Notes under the pieces: model-generated
Seen by the model: only the letters and a program-made list of their open reading frames with translations
Databases searched by the model: none
What the model was told of the DNA's origin: nothing
Part shown: piece by piece, positions 25,379-33,601 of the stretch
Layout of the letters: the number at the start of each line of letters is the position of its first letter
How positions within the stretch are numbered: the first letter of the stretch is position 1
Made by a program: the position numbers and the translations under genes
Origin: Prochlorococcus sp. AG-402-N08
GTDB lineage: Bacteria; Cyanobacteriota; Cyanobacteriia; PCC-6307; Cyanobiaceae
Length of the DNA: 59,042 nucleotides
Direction of reading: 5' to 3'
NCBI GenBank assembly: GCA_003216535.1
Contig: QCIS01000010.1
Span: forward strand, 1 to 59,042

Positions 25379-26406
25379 GCAACCTCCTCTTTTTCAAGTT
25401 CAGTTGGAATTTCTGATTCAAAACTGCACCCTCTTGCCATTATTTCGGCCAATTCTAAAATCTTTGTTTCCTGCTGGATTATTGAACTCATTTTGAGAAT
25501 AAACTTCTGAAAAGATTCGGGTGATCTAAGTTCATTGGCAAGAGCAACAACCGCCTCATGTGGAGATATATTTGTTTCAAGAAGATTCTTGGAAAATAGA
25601 GATAGAGTCTGAAGTTGTGATGGTGGCAATTGCTCAACAATTTCTTCACTGCTCAGCTCACTGTTTGTATTCAACATATTCTGGATGGAGTTCATGGAAA
25701 TAGAAATAAGCATGGTCCAAACAGTGGAACAAATTGAGGTGAAGATGATATCTCTCTGAAGGGAATTGATATCTTTCCTCAAGGACTTACTCATAAGAAG
25801 TTTTTTCAATGATGCAGTCACCTCTGCATTCATCTCAATTACTGGAGGTTCACTTGGGATCAATCTCCACAACTTATCTTTACTCTCAGGGGGAAAGGAT
25901 TGCCACTTTATGTTGAAGATGGAGTCATTATTAGCTTCGGCGGTGGCAAAACGAATGGTATGAATCAGACTTCTCCCAATTATCTGCCCCATTTCTGCGG
26001 CATAGCCGCTCCTTGATTTTTCTCCGGCAAATTGTTCTGTTCTTACAAGAAGCGCTTCTGCCCTTACTTCCTCTCCATTTAAAAAAGGTATGTAGAAAGT
26101 TTCGGAAAAGAAGAATCCACCACCGCCATCTTCTAAATCAATTATTTCTCTTCTACCTGTTGATCTGCTTATAAGACGACATATGAATTTAACAGGAGGA
26201 TTTTCCCTTTCTGTGGGATGAAGCGTTTCCTCCCATTCAAATGGTGCAGTAAGCAGTATTTCAAGTTTTGTCTTTTCAAGCTTGCCATTGAACTTGAAAG
26301 TAATTCCATTGCTTACTTCCTGAATCACCTCTTCAGAAATACTGTCTGGAGCTGTTATTCGAAATGCTCCATCAAGATCTATTGTTTTCCAAGGGACAAA
26401 ATGCAT
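25375..26406 (-). CDS. Uncharacterised protein of the defence cluster, 343 residues
   Basis: I do not recognise the family. Residues 1-180 look beta-rich (ITFKFNGKLEKTKLEILLTAPFEW, glycine run DGGGGFFFSETF). Residues 190-343 are helical, with a hydrophobic stretch around TSICSTVWTMLISISM that could be a membrane segment or buried helix. It overlaps the DUF6339-like gene by four bases and begins two bases after the GHKL ATPase gene ends. Its fixed place between an ATPase and a methyltransferase suggests it is a core subunit of the module. Confidence 0.65.
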   Translation of the reverse strand: MHFVPWKTIDLDGAFRITAPDSISEEVIQEVSNGITFKFNGKLEKTKLEILLTAPFEWEETLHPTERENPPVKFICRLISRSTGRREIIDLEDGGGGFFFSETFYIPFLNGEEVRAEALLVRTEQFAGEKSRSGYAAEMGQIIGRSLIHTIRFATAEANNDSIFNIKWQSFPPESKDKLWRLIPSEPPVIEMNAEVTASLKKLLMSKSLRKDINSLQRDIIFTSICSTVWTMLISISMNSIQNMLNTNSELSSEEIVEQLPPSQLQTLSLFSKNLLETNISPHEAVVALANELRSPESFQKFILKMSSIIQQETKILELAEIMARGCSFESEIPTELEKEEVA

Positions 26407-26408
26407 AA

Positions 26409-28373
26409 TTAACCCACCTTCCTGAAGCCTGCAATTTCAGGGTTCACTCCCGATGGAGCTTTGACTAAACATTCAAAAGGTACTGATGAAAATTGGTTTT
26501 CAGCAGAGAATACAAATCTCCTTGAATCTGAGTCGTCATATGAAATATATTTTTCACTCCCCATTAGTCGCATATCACTTATTCCCCACATCTCTCCCTG
26601 GCCACTGTCTGCAATGCTCTGGAAAGATAAATGTACTTTTGCAGTTCTGTTCGATTCACCTGATCGTACTAATTCGCCCGCTATTCTCCATCCATTTGCT
26701 TTTTTAATGAAGGTGCATTGATCTCTGTCTATAACAACTTCAAGTGCGGAATTTTTTATCTTGGATGGACTTTTCTTTTCTTTAATTCCTCTGCCAAGAT
26801 TAAGCATTCTTTTCAGCATTTCCGGTCCTTCATCAGGAGGTGCAATAAATGAGGTCAGCAAGTTCTGAATGAGCATCTGCCTTAGTTCATATCTGATTCC
26901 CCTCAATCTGCTGGCATGACCTCTCCAGGTATAACTTTCTCTCAGTCTTCTTGTTGTAGGCAGCCAGTCATCATGAGTCACTGGTTCACCTGCACGAAAA
27001 TATTCTTCAGCGAATGCGTTATTTTCCTTGTTCAACTCTGTCTTTTCAGATTCGGCAATCTCATTCAATGATGTACCTACAAATGCAGCTGCACAATATG
27101 AACCTCCATCACTTAACTTTGTACCTTCGGCATAATCTATAACCATTCCAGAACCCCTTATAAGTGCAATGGTTGAACGGCATGGCAGACATTCCTCTTT
27201 TGAAGAGACTCTTGTAACACCAAGCCTGACAATACTTTTGAACTCATCATGCAGAAGGTCAGGATTGTCTGAGGGCTCCACTCTTGTAGGTATGGGAAAC
27301 TCAATATCAATTGAGGAGCTGTCCCCCGGGAAGAGTGATTTGTCATTTGCAAAAGGTTCGACTCTTCCGCACTCAACGAATGGAGACCATATCTCATCAG
27401 CATGTGCTTCAGATATATATTCAGCTGATTTTCCCTCTTCCCGAAATACTCTTGCTTTTACATCGAGTCTTTTCCAGCTGATTGCAGGCCAGAACCATTT
27501 TGATGCAGCTTTTGTGAAATCTCTGCAGAGCTCCTCGGGATCTCTTATTCCTGATGAACCGGTATCATCGCGATCAGGTTCATGAAAAGTTGGGATGAGT
27601 ATAGTTGTTCCGCACTCGGTTTCATTGTCACGATTGAGAAGAATTTTTTCTGCATCTCTTTCTTTCATCCAGGTGGATTCTGCAATAGGAATTCCATCTT
27701 TTTCACTTTCAGATCCCATGTAGGCACCATCAAGCCATGATTTACCTTCCATTTCATGAGCAGGAATTTCGCTTCTACCGAAAATTCTTAATTTCTTTTT
27801 GCCTTCGATTCTTGATGAGAATAGAACAGTGAATATTCTTGAATGCATCCAGCTGACGGCCTTCCCCAGTCCAAAGCTTCCTCCTAATCCAGACTCCTTT
27901 CCGGTTGAAAAATTCTGCACACATAACTTACGGAAATTTCCTTTCTCGTCCCAGTCATCACCTGTCAGGCCATCAGTTCCGTAATCACTGATTTTCAGAC
28001 AGACAAGATCAGATGATTTCATAGATTCAAGTCCAGCTTTCAGGGTGAGAGCAGTTCCACTTGAACCTTTCACAGATGAAAGATGAGGGATTAGAGTCTC
28101 ACTATTAATTGATTTAAGAAATTTATCTTTTTTCTCTCCCTTGAGCACTATCAGATCAAAAAATATTTTTACTTTTTTATCCTTTCTCTGATCGAGGCTG
28201 TTCTGACAGATTTCTCTTACAAGTGTTTCCAGCAGGGATCGTTTTCTCTGTGATCCTCCTGCTTCAAAAATTTCACTTGCAGCATTACCACCACTGGATC
28301 TACCCTGTCCAAGCGATGGTGTTCCAATCCATTTCAGTTGTGTCTTTGCTGTTTTCAAATCCCCTTCAGACAC
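26409..28373 (-). CDS. Second GHKL-type ATPase of the defence cluster
   Basis: A 654-residue protein with a GHKL ATPase signature: LVREICQNSLDQ (N box, residues about 51-62), KISDYGTDGLTGDDW (G1 box) and GGSFGLGKAVSWM (G2 box). It is distinct from the MORC-like gene at 20925, with a longer C-terminal region ending in a beta-rich part. First gene of the four-gene methyltransferase unit. A promoter is expected in the roughly 285 bp upstream (28374-28658), where I see no gene. Composition is G+C-richer than the flanks, suggesting a separate origin from the MORC-Z1 half. Confidence 0.8.
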   Translation of the reverse strand: MSEGDLKTAKTQLKWIGTPSLGQGRSSGGNAASEIFEAGGSQRKRSLLETLVREICQNSLDQRKDKKVKIFFDLIVLKGEKKDKFLKSINSETLIPHLSSVKGSSGTALTLKAGLESMKSSDLVCLKISDYGTDGLTGDDWDEKGNFRKLCVQNFSTGKESGLGGSFGLGKAVSWMHSRIFTVLFSSRIEGKKKLRIFGRSEIPAHEMEGKSWLDGAYMGSESEKDGIPIAESTWMKERDAEKILLNRDNETECGTTILIPTFHEPDRDDTGSSGIRDPEELCRDFTKAASKWFWPAISWKRLDVKARVFREEGKSAEYISEAHADEIWSPFVECGRVEPFANDKSLFPGDSSSIDIEFPIPTRVEPSDNPDLLHDEFKSIVRLGVTRVSSKEECLPCRSTIALIRGSGMVIDYAEGTKLSDGGSYCAAAFVGTSLNEIAESEKTELNKENNAFAEEYFRAGEPVTHDDWLPTTRRLRESYTWRGHASRLRGIRYELRQMLIQNLLTSFIAPPDEGPEMLKRMLNLGRGIKEKKSPSKIKNSALEVVIDRDQCTFIKKANGWRIAGELVRSGESNRTAKVHLSFQSIADSGQGEMWGISDMRLMGSEKYISYDDSDSRRFVFSAENQFSSVPFECLVKAPSGVNPEIAGFRKVG

Positions 28374-28658
28374 TATATAAAGCGTTAATAAATGATAGAT
28401 GCCACGATCTGATTGTCATCTCAAGGCCAGAGAATTGCAACATTTGGAAGTCAAAATATAAAAATTAATTACATATTTTATTCAAGGGAAAACACAATTC
28501 AATTGAAGTCATTCAATAAAAGAAAAAGTATTTCCATTAGTACTTAAACTAAATCTGCACATAAGGAAAACTTTCCATAAGATTGTGTTATTAAAAATTT
28601 TTTATCTAGAAGTTATTTTCATTTAAAAAGGAATATAGGTAGTAACGTTTCAATTTAA

Positions 28659-29570
28659 TTAAATTATTTCTTCCAAAGTAGAAACGTATATATTTTGCAT
28701 TTTAGCTAGCCAATTGATTTTATCTGCCCAGGTACTTTTACTGGTTAAATCTCCGTCTGATTTTTGATGGAAGAATACACCCCTTGTCTTATCACCTTCA
28801 CCTATTGATGAACCCAGATATTCTTCTAAGGTATCTTGATGAGGTTCGAGTTGTTTATATACATCTTCTGAATCAGCATTCCTTATACCTCTTATAAAAA
28901 TTCCGACACATTTTTTTGCTAAATAAATTGATACTACAAAATTTGAGTTAGGAACATTTCTCCAACGAGAACTTTTTGACTTCAAAGATTCATAAGTTTC
29001 TTGTTCCGGATGTATTTCAATCAATCTCTGCCAAAATTCAAATCTCCATTTAGACAATTCACTTTGTTCTCCAACTGTTCTTACTTTATTTTTAATTTTT
29101 CTATCCCAACTATTTGGCTTGGCTACTGTTTCAAACATTGGAGCAATAGAGGAATTGTCAATTTGAACAGCTTTTACTTGCACAGCAAAAAAGGCAAAAG
29201 GTTCTACTGTATTCTCATTAAGCCATTTAATTGCTGAAAGGTGAGGTTCTCTGAAACTACTTGCTACCCATATAATTACTTCTGCTTCTAAACCTGCAAG
29301 ATAAGTAAGAATTTGTCCAAGATGTGTATGATCAGTCTTTTCAAGTTGGTTCTCAATTAATATTCTTCTGTCATTCTGCGGATCTCTGGCAATGATATCT
29401 GCCGAAAAAGATTCTACTTTTACTTCTTGCCCTTCAAGTTCTAATTGAATTCCTATTTCGTTAGATAGATATTCAAGATTATCTGCAAGCCAAGGAGTAA
29501 AATCTTGAGCTTCATGACTCCATGCTTCTCTAAGATTTACGTTTTTAAGTGTCCCTAATTTAGTATTCAT
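28659..29570 (-). CDS. DUF4268-domain protein, PD-(D/E)XK-like
   Basis: A 303-residue protein. The N-terminal domain has a nuclease-like core: SADIIARDPQNDRRILIENQLEKTDHTHLGQ, that is D, then E-x-Q in place of E-x-K, followed by LTYLAGLEAEVIIWVAS. The C-terminal DUF4268 part includes FEFWQRLIEIHPEQ and the acidic GVFFHQKSDGDL. DUF4268 proteins are frequent near restriction systems and mobile elements; activity is unproven. It has its own 5' region and reverts to the AT-rich composition of the island, so I count it as an associate and not a member of the operon. Confidence 0.78.
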   Translation of the reverse strand: MNTKLGTLKNVNLREAWSHEAQDFTPWLADNLEYLSNEIGIQLELEGQEVKVESFSADIIARDPQNDRRILIENQLEKTDHTHLGQILTYLAGLEAEVIIWVASSFREPHLSAIKWLNENTVEPFAFFAVQVKAVQIDNSSIAPMFETVAKPNSWDRKIKNKVRTVGEQSELSKWRFEFWQRLIEIHPEQETYESLKSKSSRWRNVPNSNFVVSIYLAKKCVGIFIRGIRNADSEDVYKQLEPHQDTLEEYLGSSIGEGDKTRGVFFHQKSDGDLTSKSTWADKINWLAKMQNIYVSTLEEII

Positions 29571-29657
29571 TTCTACAAACTATTATCCATCAAGCCTATC
29601 AGCATAATCCCTTAATATCTCTAGAACTTATCAAAAGAAAATCTTTAAAGTATTTTA

Positions 29658-30380
29658 CTAAAATCTTAATCTAAATCCTGCACGATAATTGATATCACTA
29701 TTACTTCCTAATCCATATTTTTCTCCTGCTGCACCTAAGTCACTAAATGCTGAATAAATACCTTCACCAAAGATATCTATTCCTTTATTAAGTGAATAAC
29801 TTAATCCCAATTTTGCTTGGTAGCCAAATAGCCAAGTATTAGCAGACTCAAGTTCTTCTCCAGCAACAGTAATATTATCAATATCCAATTTGCTTCCACC
29901 TATTCCAGCCCCAAGATATGGCGTCAATTTCTTTTGTTTTCCAATAGGAAAATCTAAATAGCCACTTATCATAATACTACTAATTTTCAAATCTCCAGAT
30001 GCAGATGATTCTACTGAAGTACCGCTGAGAGTTCCTTCGTTTATTTTGGCAGAGATACTTTTTATATCATTATTAGAATTTCCATATGAAAGTTCTGATC
30101 TAAATCTTCCAAAGTCATAACCTAAACCTAATTCCCAGCCTGTTCCATCATCAAACTTAAGATCACCTTTGTAAGCGAGACCACTAACTTCGGCTTTCCA
30201 ATCTGCACTAGTAAAAGATGAAGTTCCAATATTACCTGTAAGATATAAACCTGTTGATTCTTCAGATTTAACCTCTGTAAAATAAGTTCCTAAAATAGTG
30301 ATTGGCAAAGATAACATTGCCAAAAATGTTTTTGAAAATTTGCTGCTTAAGTTTTTCACTATAAGGTTTGTAAATTTCAT
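29658..30380 (-). CDS. Outer-membrane beta-barrel protein (OmpA/OmpX-like)
   Basis: A 240-residue protein with a signal-like N-terminus (FLAMLSLPITILGTYF) followed by alternating amphipathic strands: GLYLTGNIGTSSF, GWELGLGYDFGRFRSELSY, LTPYLGAGIGGSKLDI, GYQAKLGLSYSLNKGI. It ends NYRAGFRLRF, with a terminal phenylalanine typical of BAM substrates. It probably forms an eight-stranded barrel. Role unknown; small barrels in islands often affect phage or grazer recognition (inference). Confidence 0.8.
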   Translation of the reverse strand: MKFTNLIVKNLSSKFSKTFLAMLSLPITILGTYFTEVKSEESTGLYLTGNIGTSSFTSADWKAEVSGLAYKGDLKFDDGTGWELGLGYDFGRFRSELSYGNSNNDIKSISAKINEGTLSGTSVESSASGDLKISSIMISGYLDFPIGKQKKLTPYLGAGIGGSKLDIDNITVAGEELESANTWLFGYQAKLGLSYSLNKGIDIFGEGIYSAFSDLGAAGEKYGLGSNSDINYRAGFRLRF

Positions 30381-30430
30381 TGATACTATATGATCTTTAA
30401 ATATTTGTATATATTGTTTTACGAATAGAC

Positions 30431-30844
30431 TTAATTGAAAGGTGAAGTGTTATTAGTAGGAGCTATTAGAAGGATTTCAAAAACAATTCCAGTCAAAGCA
30501 ATAGGCAATACCCAAATACCAATAAATCTATGATCAAAAAATCTTAAATGATCTTCACCCCTGAAAACACTTCGTAAAGAAGTAAATAGGGTTTCTGGTT
30601 GCTTATAAGATGGCCCATTTACAGAAGGAGAATATGGCTTAACAAAGGCTGAAGAAGCAGAAAACTTTGCGATTTTTCTTAAAAAATAAATAGGTAAAAC
30701 CCATATAGCAACAAATCTTCCACCAAGCCACTGTCTCGCATTAGGCAGAGCATACTCTTTGATAGATTTATTCTCTGGCATTCCAGATTCCAAATTCTTA
30801 TAAATTTTTTCTAATGTAGATTCACTACTTGATTTATTGATCAT
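30431..30844 (-). CDS. Small membrane protein with two R-x-I-W-V-L-P-I segments
   Basis: A 137-residue protein. The two probable membrane segments begin with near-identical words, GRFVAIWVLPIYFLRK and HRFIGIWVLPIALTG, suggesting internal duplication. Between them are proline- and serine-rich loops. The C-terminal helix continues VFEILLIAP. I do not recognise the family. It groups with the tiny photosystem-like proteins to its right and may be thylakoid-located, which is a guess from context. Confidence 0.55.
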   Translation of the reverse strand: MINKSSSESTLEKIYKNLESGMPENKSIKEYALPNARQWLGGRFVAIWVLPIYFLRKIAKFSASSAFVKPYSPSVNGPSYKQPETLFTSLRSVFRGEDHLRFFDHRFIGIWVLPIALTGIVFEILLIAPTNNTSPFN

Positions 30845-30869
30845 TTGATTTTCAGAAAAAATTACTTTA

Positions 30870-30991
30870 AAAGGTGGAATAAATAAAAATATTCCTAGCT
30901 ACTAAAATAACTAAAACGTAGCTAGGAATATTTTCGTTGGCTAGGTTCATAAAGACGGAATCTATACCGTTGCAGATTCGCCAAATATCTA
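30870..30991 (-). ncRNA. Candidate small RNA A ending in a perfect 17-bp hairpin
   Basis: Minus-strand unit starting around GTAGATATT (about 30991) and ending in a perfect inverted repeat: AAAATATTCCTAGCTAC (30886-30902) and its complement at 30918-30934, followed by a T-rich run. The 5' part resembles candidate B (31105-31226) over about 55 bases. No open frame of note. Confidence 0.5.
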
Positions 30992-31104
30992 CATATTCTT
31001 TATAAATAAAAAACTCTTTTTTAAAAAGTAAATAATATACATAAGAAGGAATAATATTTAATAATTTAGAGTTTTAATTAAGAATTTAATTGAATATTCA
31101 TGAC

Positions 31105-31226
31105 TATTAAAAAATATTTAAACCTCATTTTCTAAGATTGCGAAAAAGAAAATGAGGTCAAAGGGAGGTTCTCATTACGAACCGCTTTATCAAAGCTAGC
31201 GGTTAGTAGATTGCCCTAATATCTAC
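31105..31226 (-). ncRNA. Candidate small RNA B, paralogue of A
   Basis: Minus-strand unit starting around GTAGATATT, with an internal hairpin AACCGCT/AGCGGTT, ending in a perfect 12-bp hairpin (31122-31133 with 31147-31158, ACCTCATTTTCT) followed by TTTAAATATTTTTT. A -10-like TATATAAG lies just upstream. Terminator stems of A and B differ in sequence but not in position. Confidence 0.5.
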
Positions 31227-31309
31227 TTATATATTTATATAATGAGTTTTAAAATACAGGAAGATTAATTTTATACAAATAAGTGTTTAATATTTTATTT
31301 GATTAGTGC

Positions 31310-31408
31310 TTAGGAAAAGCTAATTAATGTACTTACTATAGTTATTGAAAGATAAAAAAATGCATAAAGAGAAACTGCAAAAAACAAATACTGTTCTATT
31401 GGAATCAT
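31310..31408 (-). CDS. Tiny single-span membrane protein, 32 residues
   Basis: MIPIEQYLFFAVSLYAFFYL and a further hydrophobic dozen residues; one transmembrane helix occupying nearly all of the protein. Its size is that of a photosystem or cytochrome-complex accessory peptide, but it has no diagnostic motif. It is last in a minus-strand run with two PsbY/PsbF-like genes. Confidence 0.4.
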   Translation of the reverse strand: MIPIEQYLFFAVSLYAFFYLSITIVSTLISFS

Positions 31409-31443
31409 GAGAATGTATTAATTAAAAGAGTAAGTAAATTTGA

Positions 31444-31632
31444 TTAATTTTTTGTTAAAAAGATATTCTCTAAAATATAACTTTGTTCTATTGATTCATT
31501 TTTAAGAGAAATATTTTTTGGCAAATTATTATTCGTAGAATTAAAAGCACCCCATTTTTTTAGCCAAAATAAGGTATAAAAAAATGCGATTAAAAATGGT
31601 GCTCCAACAATTAAAAATCTAATGTCCATCAA
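31444..31632 (-). CDS. Small membrane protein related to the neighbouring PsbF-like protein
   Basis: A 62-residue protein. MMDIRFLIVGAPFLIAFFYT is the single membrane helix, followed by LFWLKKWGAF and a polar tail. The N-terminal helix and its FWLxxWxxF exit match those of the 98-residue protein nine bases upstream, so the two are duplicates that differ in the C-terminal half. The MDxRxLIV start recalls PsbY, only loosely. Confidence 0.5.
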   Translation of the reverse strand: MMDIRFLIVGAPFLIAFFYTLFWLKKWGAFNSTNNNLPKNISLKNESIEQSYILENIFLTKN

Positions 31633-31641
31633 AATTTCCTA

Positions 31642-31938
31642 TTAATAAGTTTTAAACTGCATTGCCAATATCGCCCCAAGGAAGAAAACGGTTGGAATCC
31701 CTAGTGCATTGACTGCTGCGGTTCTTACAGTAAATACTGGATAACCTTCTTCTGGTCTACCAGTATCAGGAATTAATGCTGAATCTTCCCATACTTGATA
31801 ATTTTTAAAAGGAGCTACTCCCTTCTTTGGTAAACCTAGTGGTGTTAATCTAAATACATCCCACCTACCTAACCAAAAGACTGTGAATATCCATGAGAAT
31901 ATTATTGGAGTAATAACAAGTAAAATCCTAAAATCCAT
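31642..31938 (-). CDS. PsbF-like (cytochrome b559 beta-like) membrane protein lacking the haem histidine
   Basis: A 98-residue protein with two membrane segments. The N-terminal one ([18 protein letters not shown]) is PsbY-like. The C-terminal one, [20 protein letters not shown] then [10 protein letters not shown], matches cytochrome b559 beta (PsbF), where the usual sequence is R-W-L-A-V-H. Here the tryptophan is T and the haem-ligand histidine is N. It is also about twice PsbF length. So it keeps the PsbF membrane packing surface but cannot bind haem in the normal way. It may be an accessory or stress variant; function unknown. Confidence 0.65.
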   Translation of the reverse strand: MDFRILLVITPIIFSWIFTVFWLGRWDVFRLTPLGLPKKGVAPFKNYQVWEDSALIPDTGRPEEGYPVFTVRTAAVNALGIPTVFFLGAILAMQFKTY

Positions 31939-32159
31939 TTCTGAAAAGTAATAATAAATGTGATTATTATTTTGTCTTTTTTAGTTAAATAAATGATTCG
32001 ATCATTAACTTATATTTAAAGAAAAACTCCTAATAACATTGTCTCTAATCATTAGTAACATCATGAAATGATTAATTGATTTATTCAAAGTATATTTTTT
32101 TGGATTGCGATATTTAGATATTTTTTTTGATGTAGATTTTAGTTAATTAAAGAACAAAT

Positions 32160-32528
32160 ATGGAAACCTTTAGATTCTTACTTTTTGGTTTTGCAGGAGT
32201 TAGTGTAGTTTTTTGGGTGGCAATAATAGCTTTATGGCATGCATATATGTTTCCAAGATTCTTCAATGAAGATAAAGGTTTAAATACTGTTATCAATCAA
32301 GAAATAAAAGTTTCAACAGATCCAATTTTAGGCAGTTTGGTTAACAGCAATAATTTCAAAAATAGAGACAAATATTCAATGAAAAATTTGGTTATTGCAG
32401 ACTTTTCATCAGCAAGTAATAATTTCAAACTAAATAAACTCTACACAACAGTAATGATTGGAGTTACTTTTGCAAGTTTTATTTTTCTCACTTATGGATT
32501 AAGTAGTTCAATAACAACGGTAAGTTAA
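32160..32528 (+). CDS. Small membrane protein, 122 residues
   Basis: Two predicted membrane helices: METFRFLLFGFAGVSVVFWV plus AIIALWHAYMF at the N-terminus, and TTVMIGVTFASFIFLTYGL near the C-terminus. A polar 55-residue loop lies between. No family recognised. Its stop abuts the ATG of a 27-residue frame (TAAATG), so they form a small operon transcribed away from the PsbF-like group. Confidence 0.55.
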   Translation: METFRFLLFGFAGVSVVFWVAIIALWHAYMFPRFFNEDKGLNTVINQEIKVSTDPILGSLVNSNNFKNRDKYSMKNLVIADFSSASNNFKLNKLYTTVMIGVTFASFIFLTYGLSSSITTVS

Positions 32529-32612
32529 ATGGAATCTTTATATGTAATTGTTTTTATTACTTGCTTTGTTTATTTAATTTTTGACTCATTCAAAAATATA
32601 AATATTAAATAA
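32529..32612 (+). CDS. Tiny membrane peptide, 27 residues
   Basis: MESLYVIVFITCFVYLIFDS and a short polar tail; a single membrane helix. The start directly follows the stop of the upstream gene, favouring translational coupling. No family recognised. Confidence 0.4.
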   Translation: MESLYVIVFITCFVYLIFDSFKNINIK

Positions 32613-32616
32613 ATTG

Positions 32617-32778
32617 CTAATGTTTTTTGCTAGCTAATAAAATTTTTCTTCTTATATAAAAAAATACTAATGTAGTTATTACCATTACAGGTGGGTGAAA
32701 TGATATTGAATTTAGATATTCGAAGTAATCAAATGATTCCAAAATTTTTGCACGTAATTCCCCAAAACTATATTCCAT
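32617..32778 (-). CDS. Small membrane protein, 53 residues
   Basis: A polar amphipathic N-terminus (MEYSFGELRAKILESF) is followed by one membrane helix (HPPVMVITTLVFFYI) and a basic tail (RRKILLASKKH), which suggests the C-terminus stays in the cytoplasm. It is convergent with the 27-residue frame, four bases apart. Family unknown. Confidence 0.45.
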   Translation of the reverse strand: MEYSFGELRAKILESFDYFEYLNSISFHPPVMVITTLVFFYIRRKILLASKKH

Positions 32779-32856
32779 CTCTCAAATTTTTATTGATTTA
32801 AATAGATCAATATCTTGTATAAAATGCTATTTTAAATTTTTCTAAAATAATAATTA

Positions 32857-32877
32857 GCGGTCAAATTGCGGTCAAAT
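32857..32877. repeat. E4 right arm-type repeats (GCGGTCAAAT x2)
   Basis: GCGGTCAAAT begins at 32857 and 32868 (11-bp phase), about 90 bp before scar 4, the same placement as the E1 and E7 right-end repeats. Confidence 0.5.
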
Positions 32878-32967
32878 ATTGCTTTATTTGACAAGACAAA
32901 TCACGAAGAACCCAGCAAGAAATCAGCTATAGCTTAAAAACCTAGTGCTGTACTAGCCCTGTGCGGT

Positions 32968-33011
32968 GTTTTGGGAGCACTAGGTCGCAGGTCCTAATCC
33001 TGTCGCCCCGA
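32968..33011 (+). repeat. tRNA-Pro 3'-half scar 4, mutated
   Basis: Matches the tRNA 3' half except in the T loop, where GGTTCGAATCC has become GGTCCTAATCC, and at the end. The left flank CCTAGTGCT inverts AGCACTAGG. E4/E5 junction. Confidence 0.82.
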
Positions 33012-33112
33012 TAATTCATACCAGTAAGTCTCAGCTAATAATATAAAACACGCAAAAAAAGTGAGCACGCAAATGATATGCAAATAAAGCGAAATTCAAT
33101 CTTTTTTTTGAC

Positions 33113-33133
33113 TTAGGGAAAAATTAGGGAAAA
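33113..33133. repeat. E5 left arm-type repeats (TTAGGGAA x2)
   Basis: TTAGGGAAAAA followed by TTAGGGAAAA, 11-bp phase. An inverted TTTTTCCCTA occurs about 30 bp further on. Confidence 0.45.
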
Positions 33134-33282
33134 TGACTTCCATTTTAGTGGGTTTTCTTGTAGTTTTTCCCTAGACTTTATAGAATTTTCTTGAATTTTT
33201 TATGATATAAGCCTAACTTATATAGATAAATAGAGTTGGTTGCTATCCTTATTGGCAGATGACTATTAAATATTGATATTTA

Positions 33283-33600
33283 ATGTTGCGATTTCTCCCT
33301 ATACCTTTCTTCATTTTCGTCTATCTATTCTCTTACTGGAGATGTAGAAAAAATATTGCTGCTAGTGATCAGCAACTAAAACCATGCATTGATTGGGCAT
33401 ATTTAAAAAATTTACCTCTTCCTCCCAAACCTTCATTCGTCGAGTTTTATATTGTTTATGTTTCTTCTTTTTTAAAATTTCCCTTTGGGATAATTATTCA
33501 ACAACTACCTTTCGCAAAGAAAGTAAGATACTACGAAAGAGAAATGAAATTAATATTTAATAAATGGAATCTAGAAAAAATTAAAAAAATAATTAACTAA
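33283..33600 (+). CDS. Hypothetical protein with N-terminal membrane helix, 105 residues
   Basis: MLRFLPIPFFIFVYLFSYW is a membrane anchor; a second hydrophobic stretch is VEFYIVYVSSFLKFPFGI, and the C-terminus is basic (NKWNLEKIKKIIN). The upstream sequence GAGTTGGTTGCTATC resembles one upstream of the hli gene region (48411), a possible shared promoter element. Family unknown. Confidence 0.5.
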   Translation: MLRFLPIPFFIFVYLFSYWRCRKNIAASDQQLKPCIDWAYLKNLPLPPKPSFVEFYIVYVSSFLKFPFGIIIQQLPFAKKVRYYEREMKLIFNKWNLEKIKKIIN

Positions 33601-33601
33601 T

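Larger units (their letters stand above)
13740..33011. mobile_element. E4: large element with the defence cluster
   Basis: Between scars 3 and 4. GCGGTCAAAT words with 11-bp phase lie at the right inner end (32857 and 32868). At 19 kb it is far larger than the others and may be a composite whose inner scars are lost. Cargo: GIY-YIG protein, nine-gene defence cluster, DUF4268 protein, outer-membrane protein, sRNA candidates, small membrane proteins. Confidence 0.5.

Noticed and set aside
14675-28373. Classification as DISARM or BREX
   Set aside because: No DrmA/DrmB, BrxC/PglZ or phospholipase genes; the gene set fits MORC-Z1-AIPR-type restriction clusters instead.
27158-28468. Plus- and minus-strand frames of 60-140 codons inside the second GHKL ATPase gene
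   Set aside because: They overlap a long gene with clear ATPase motifs and have no protein-like features of their own.
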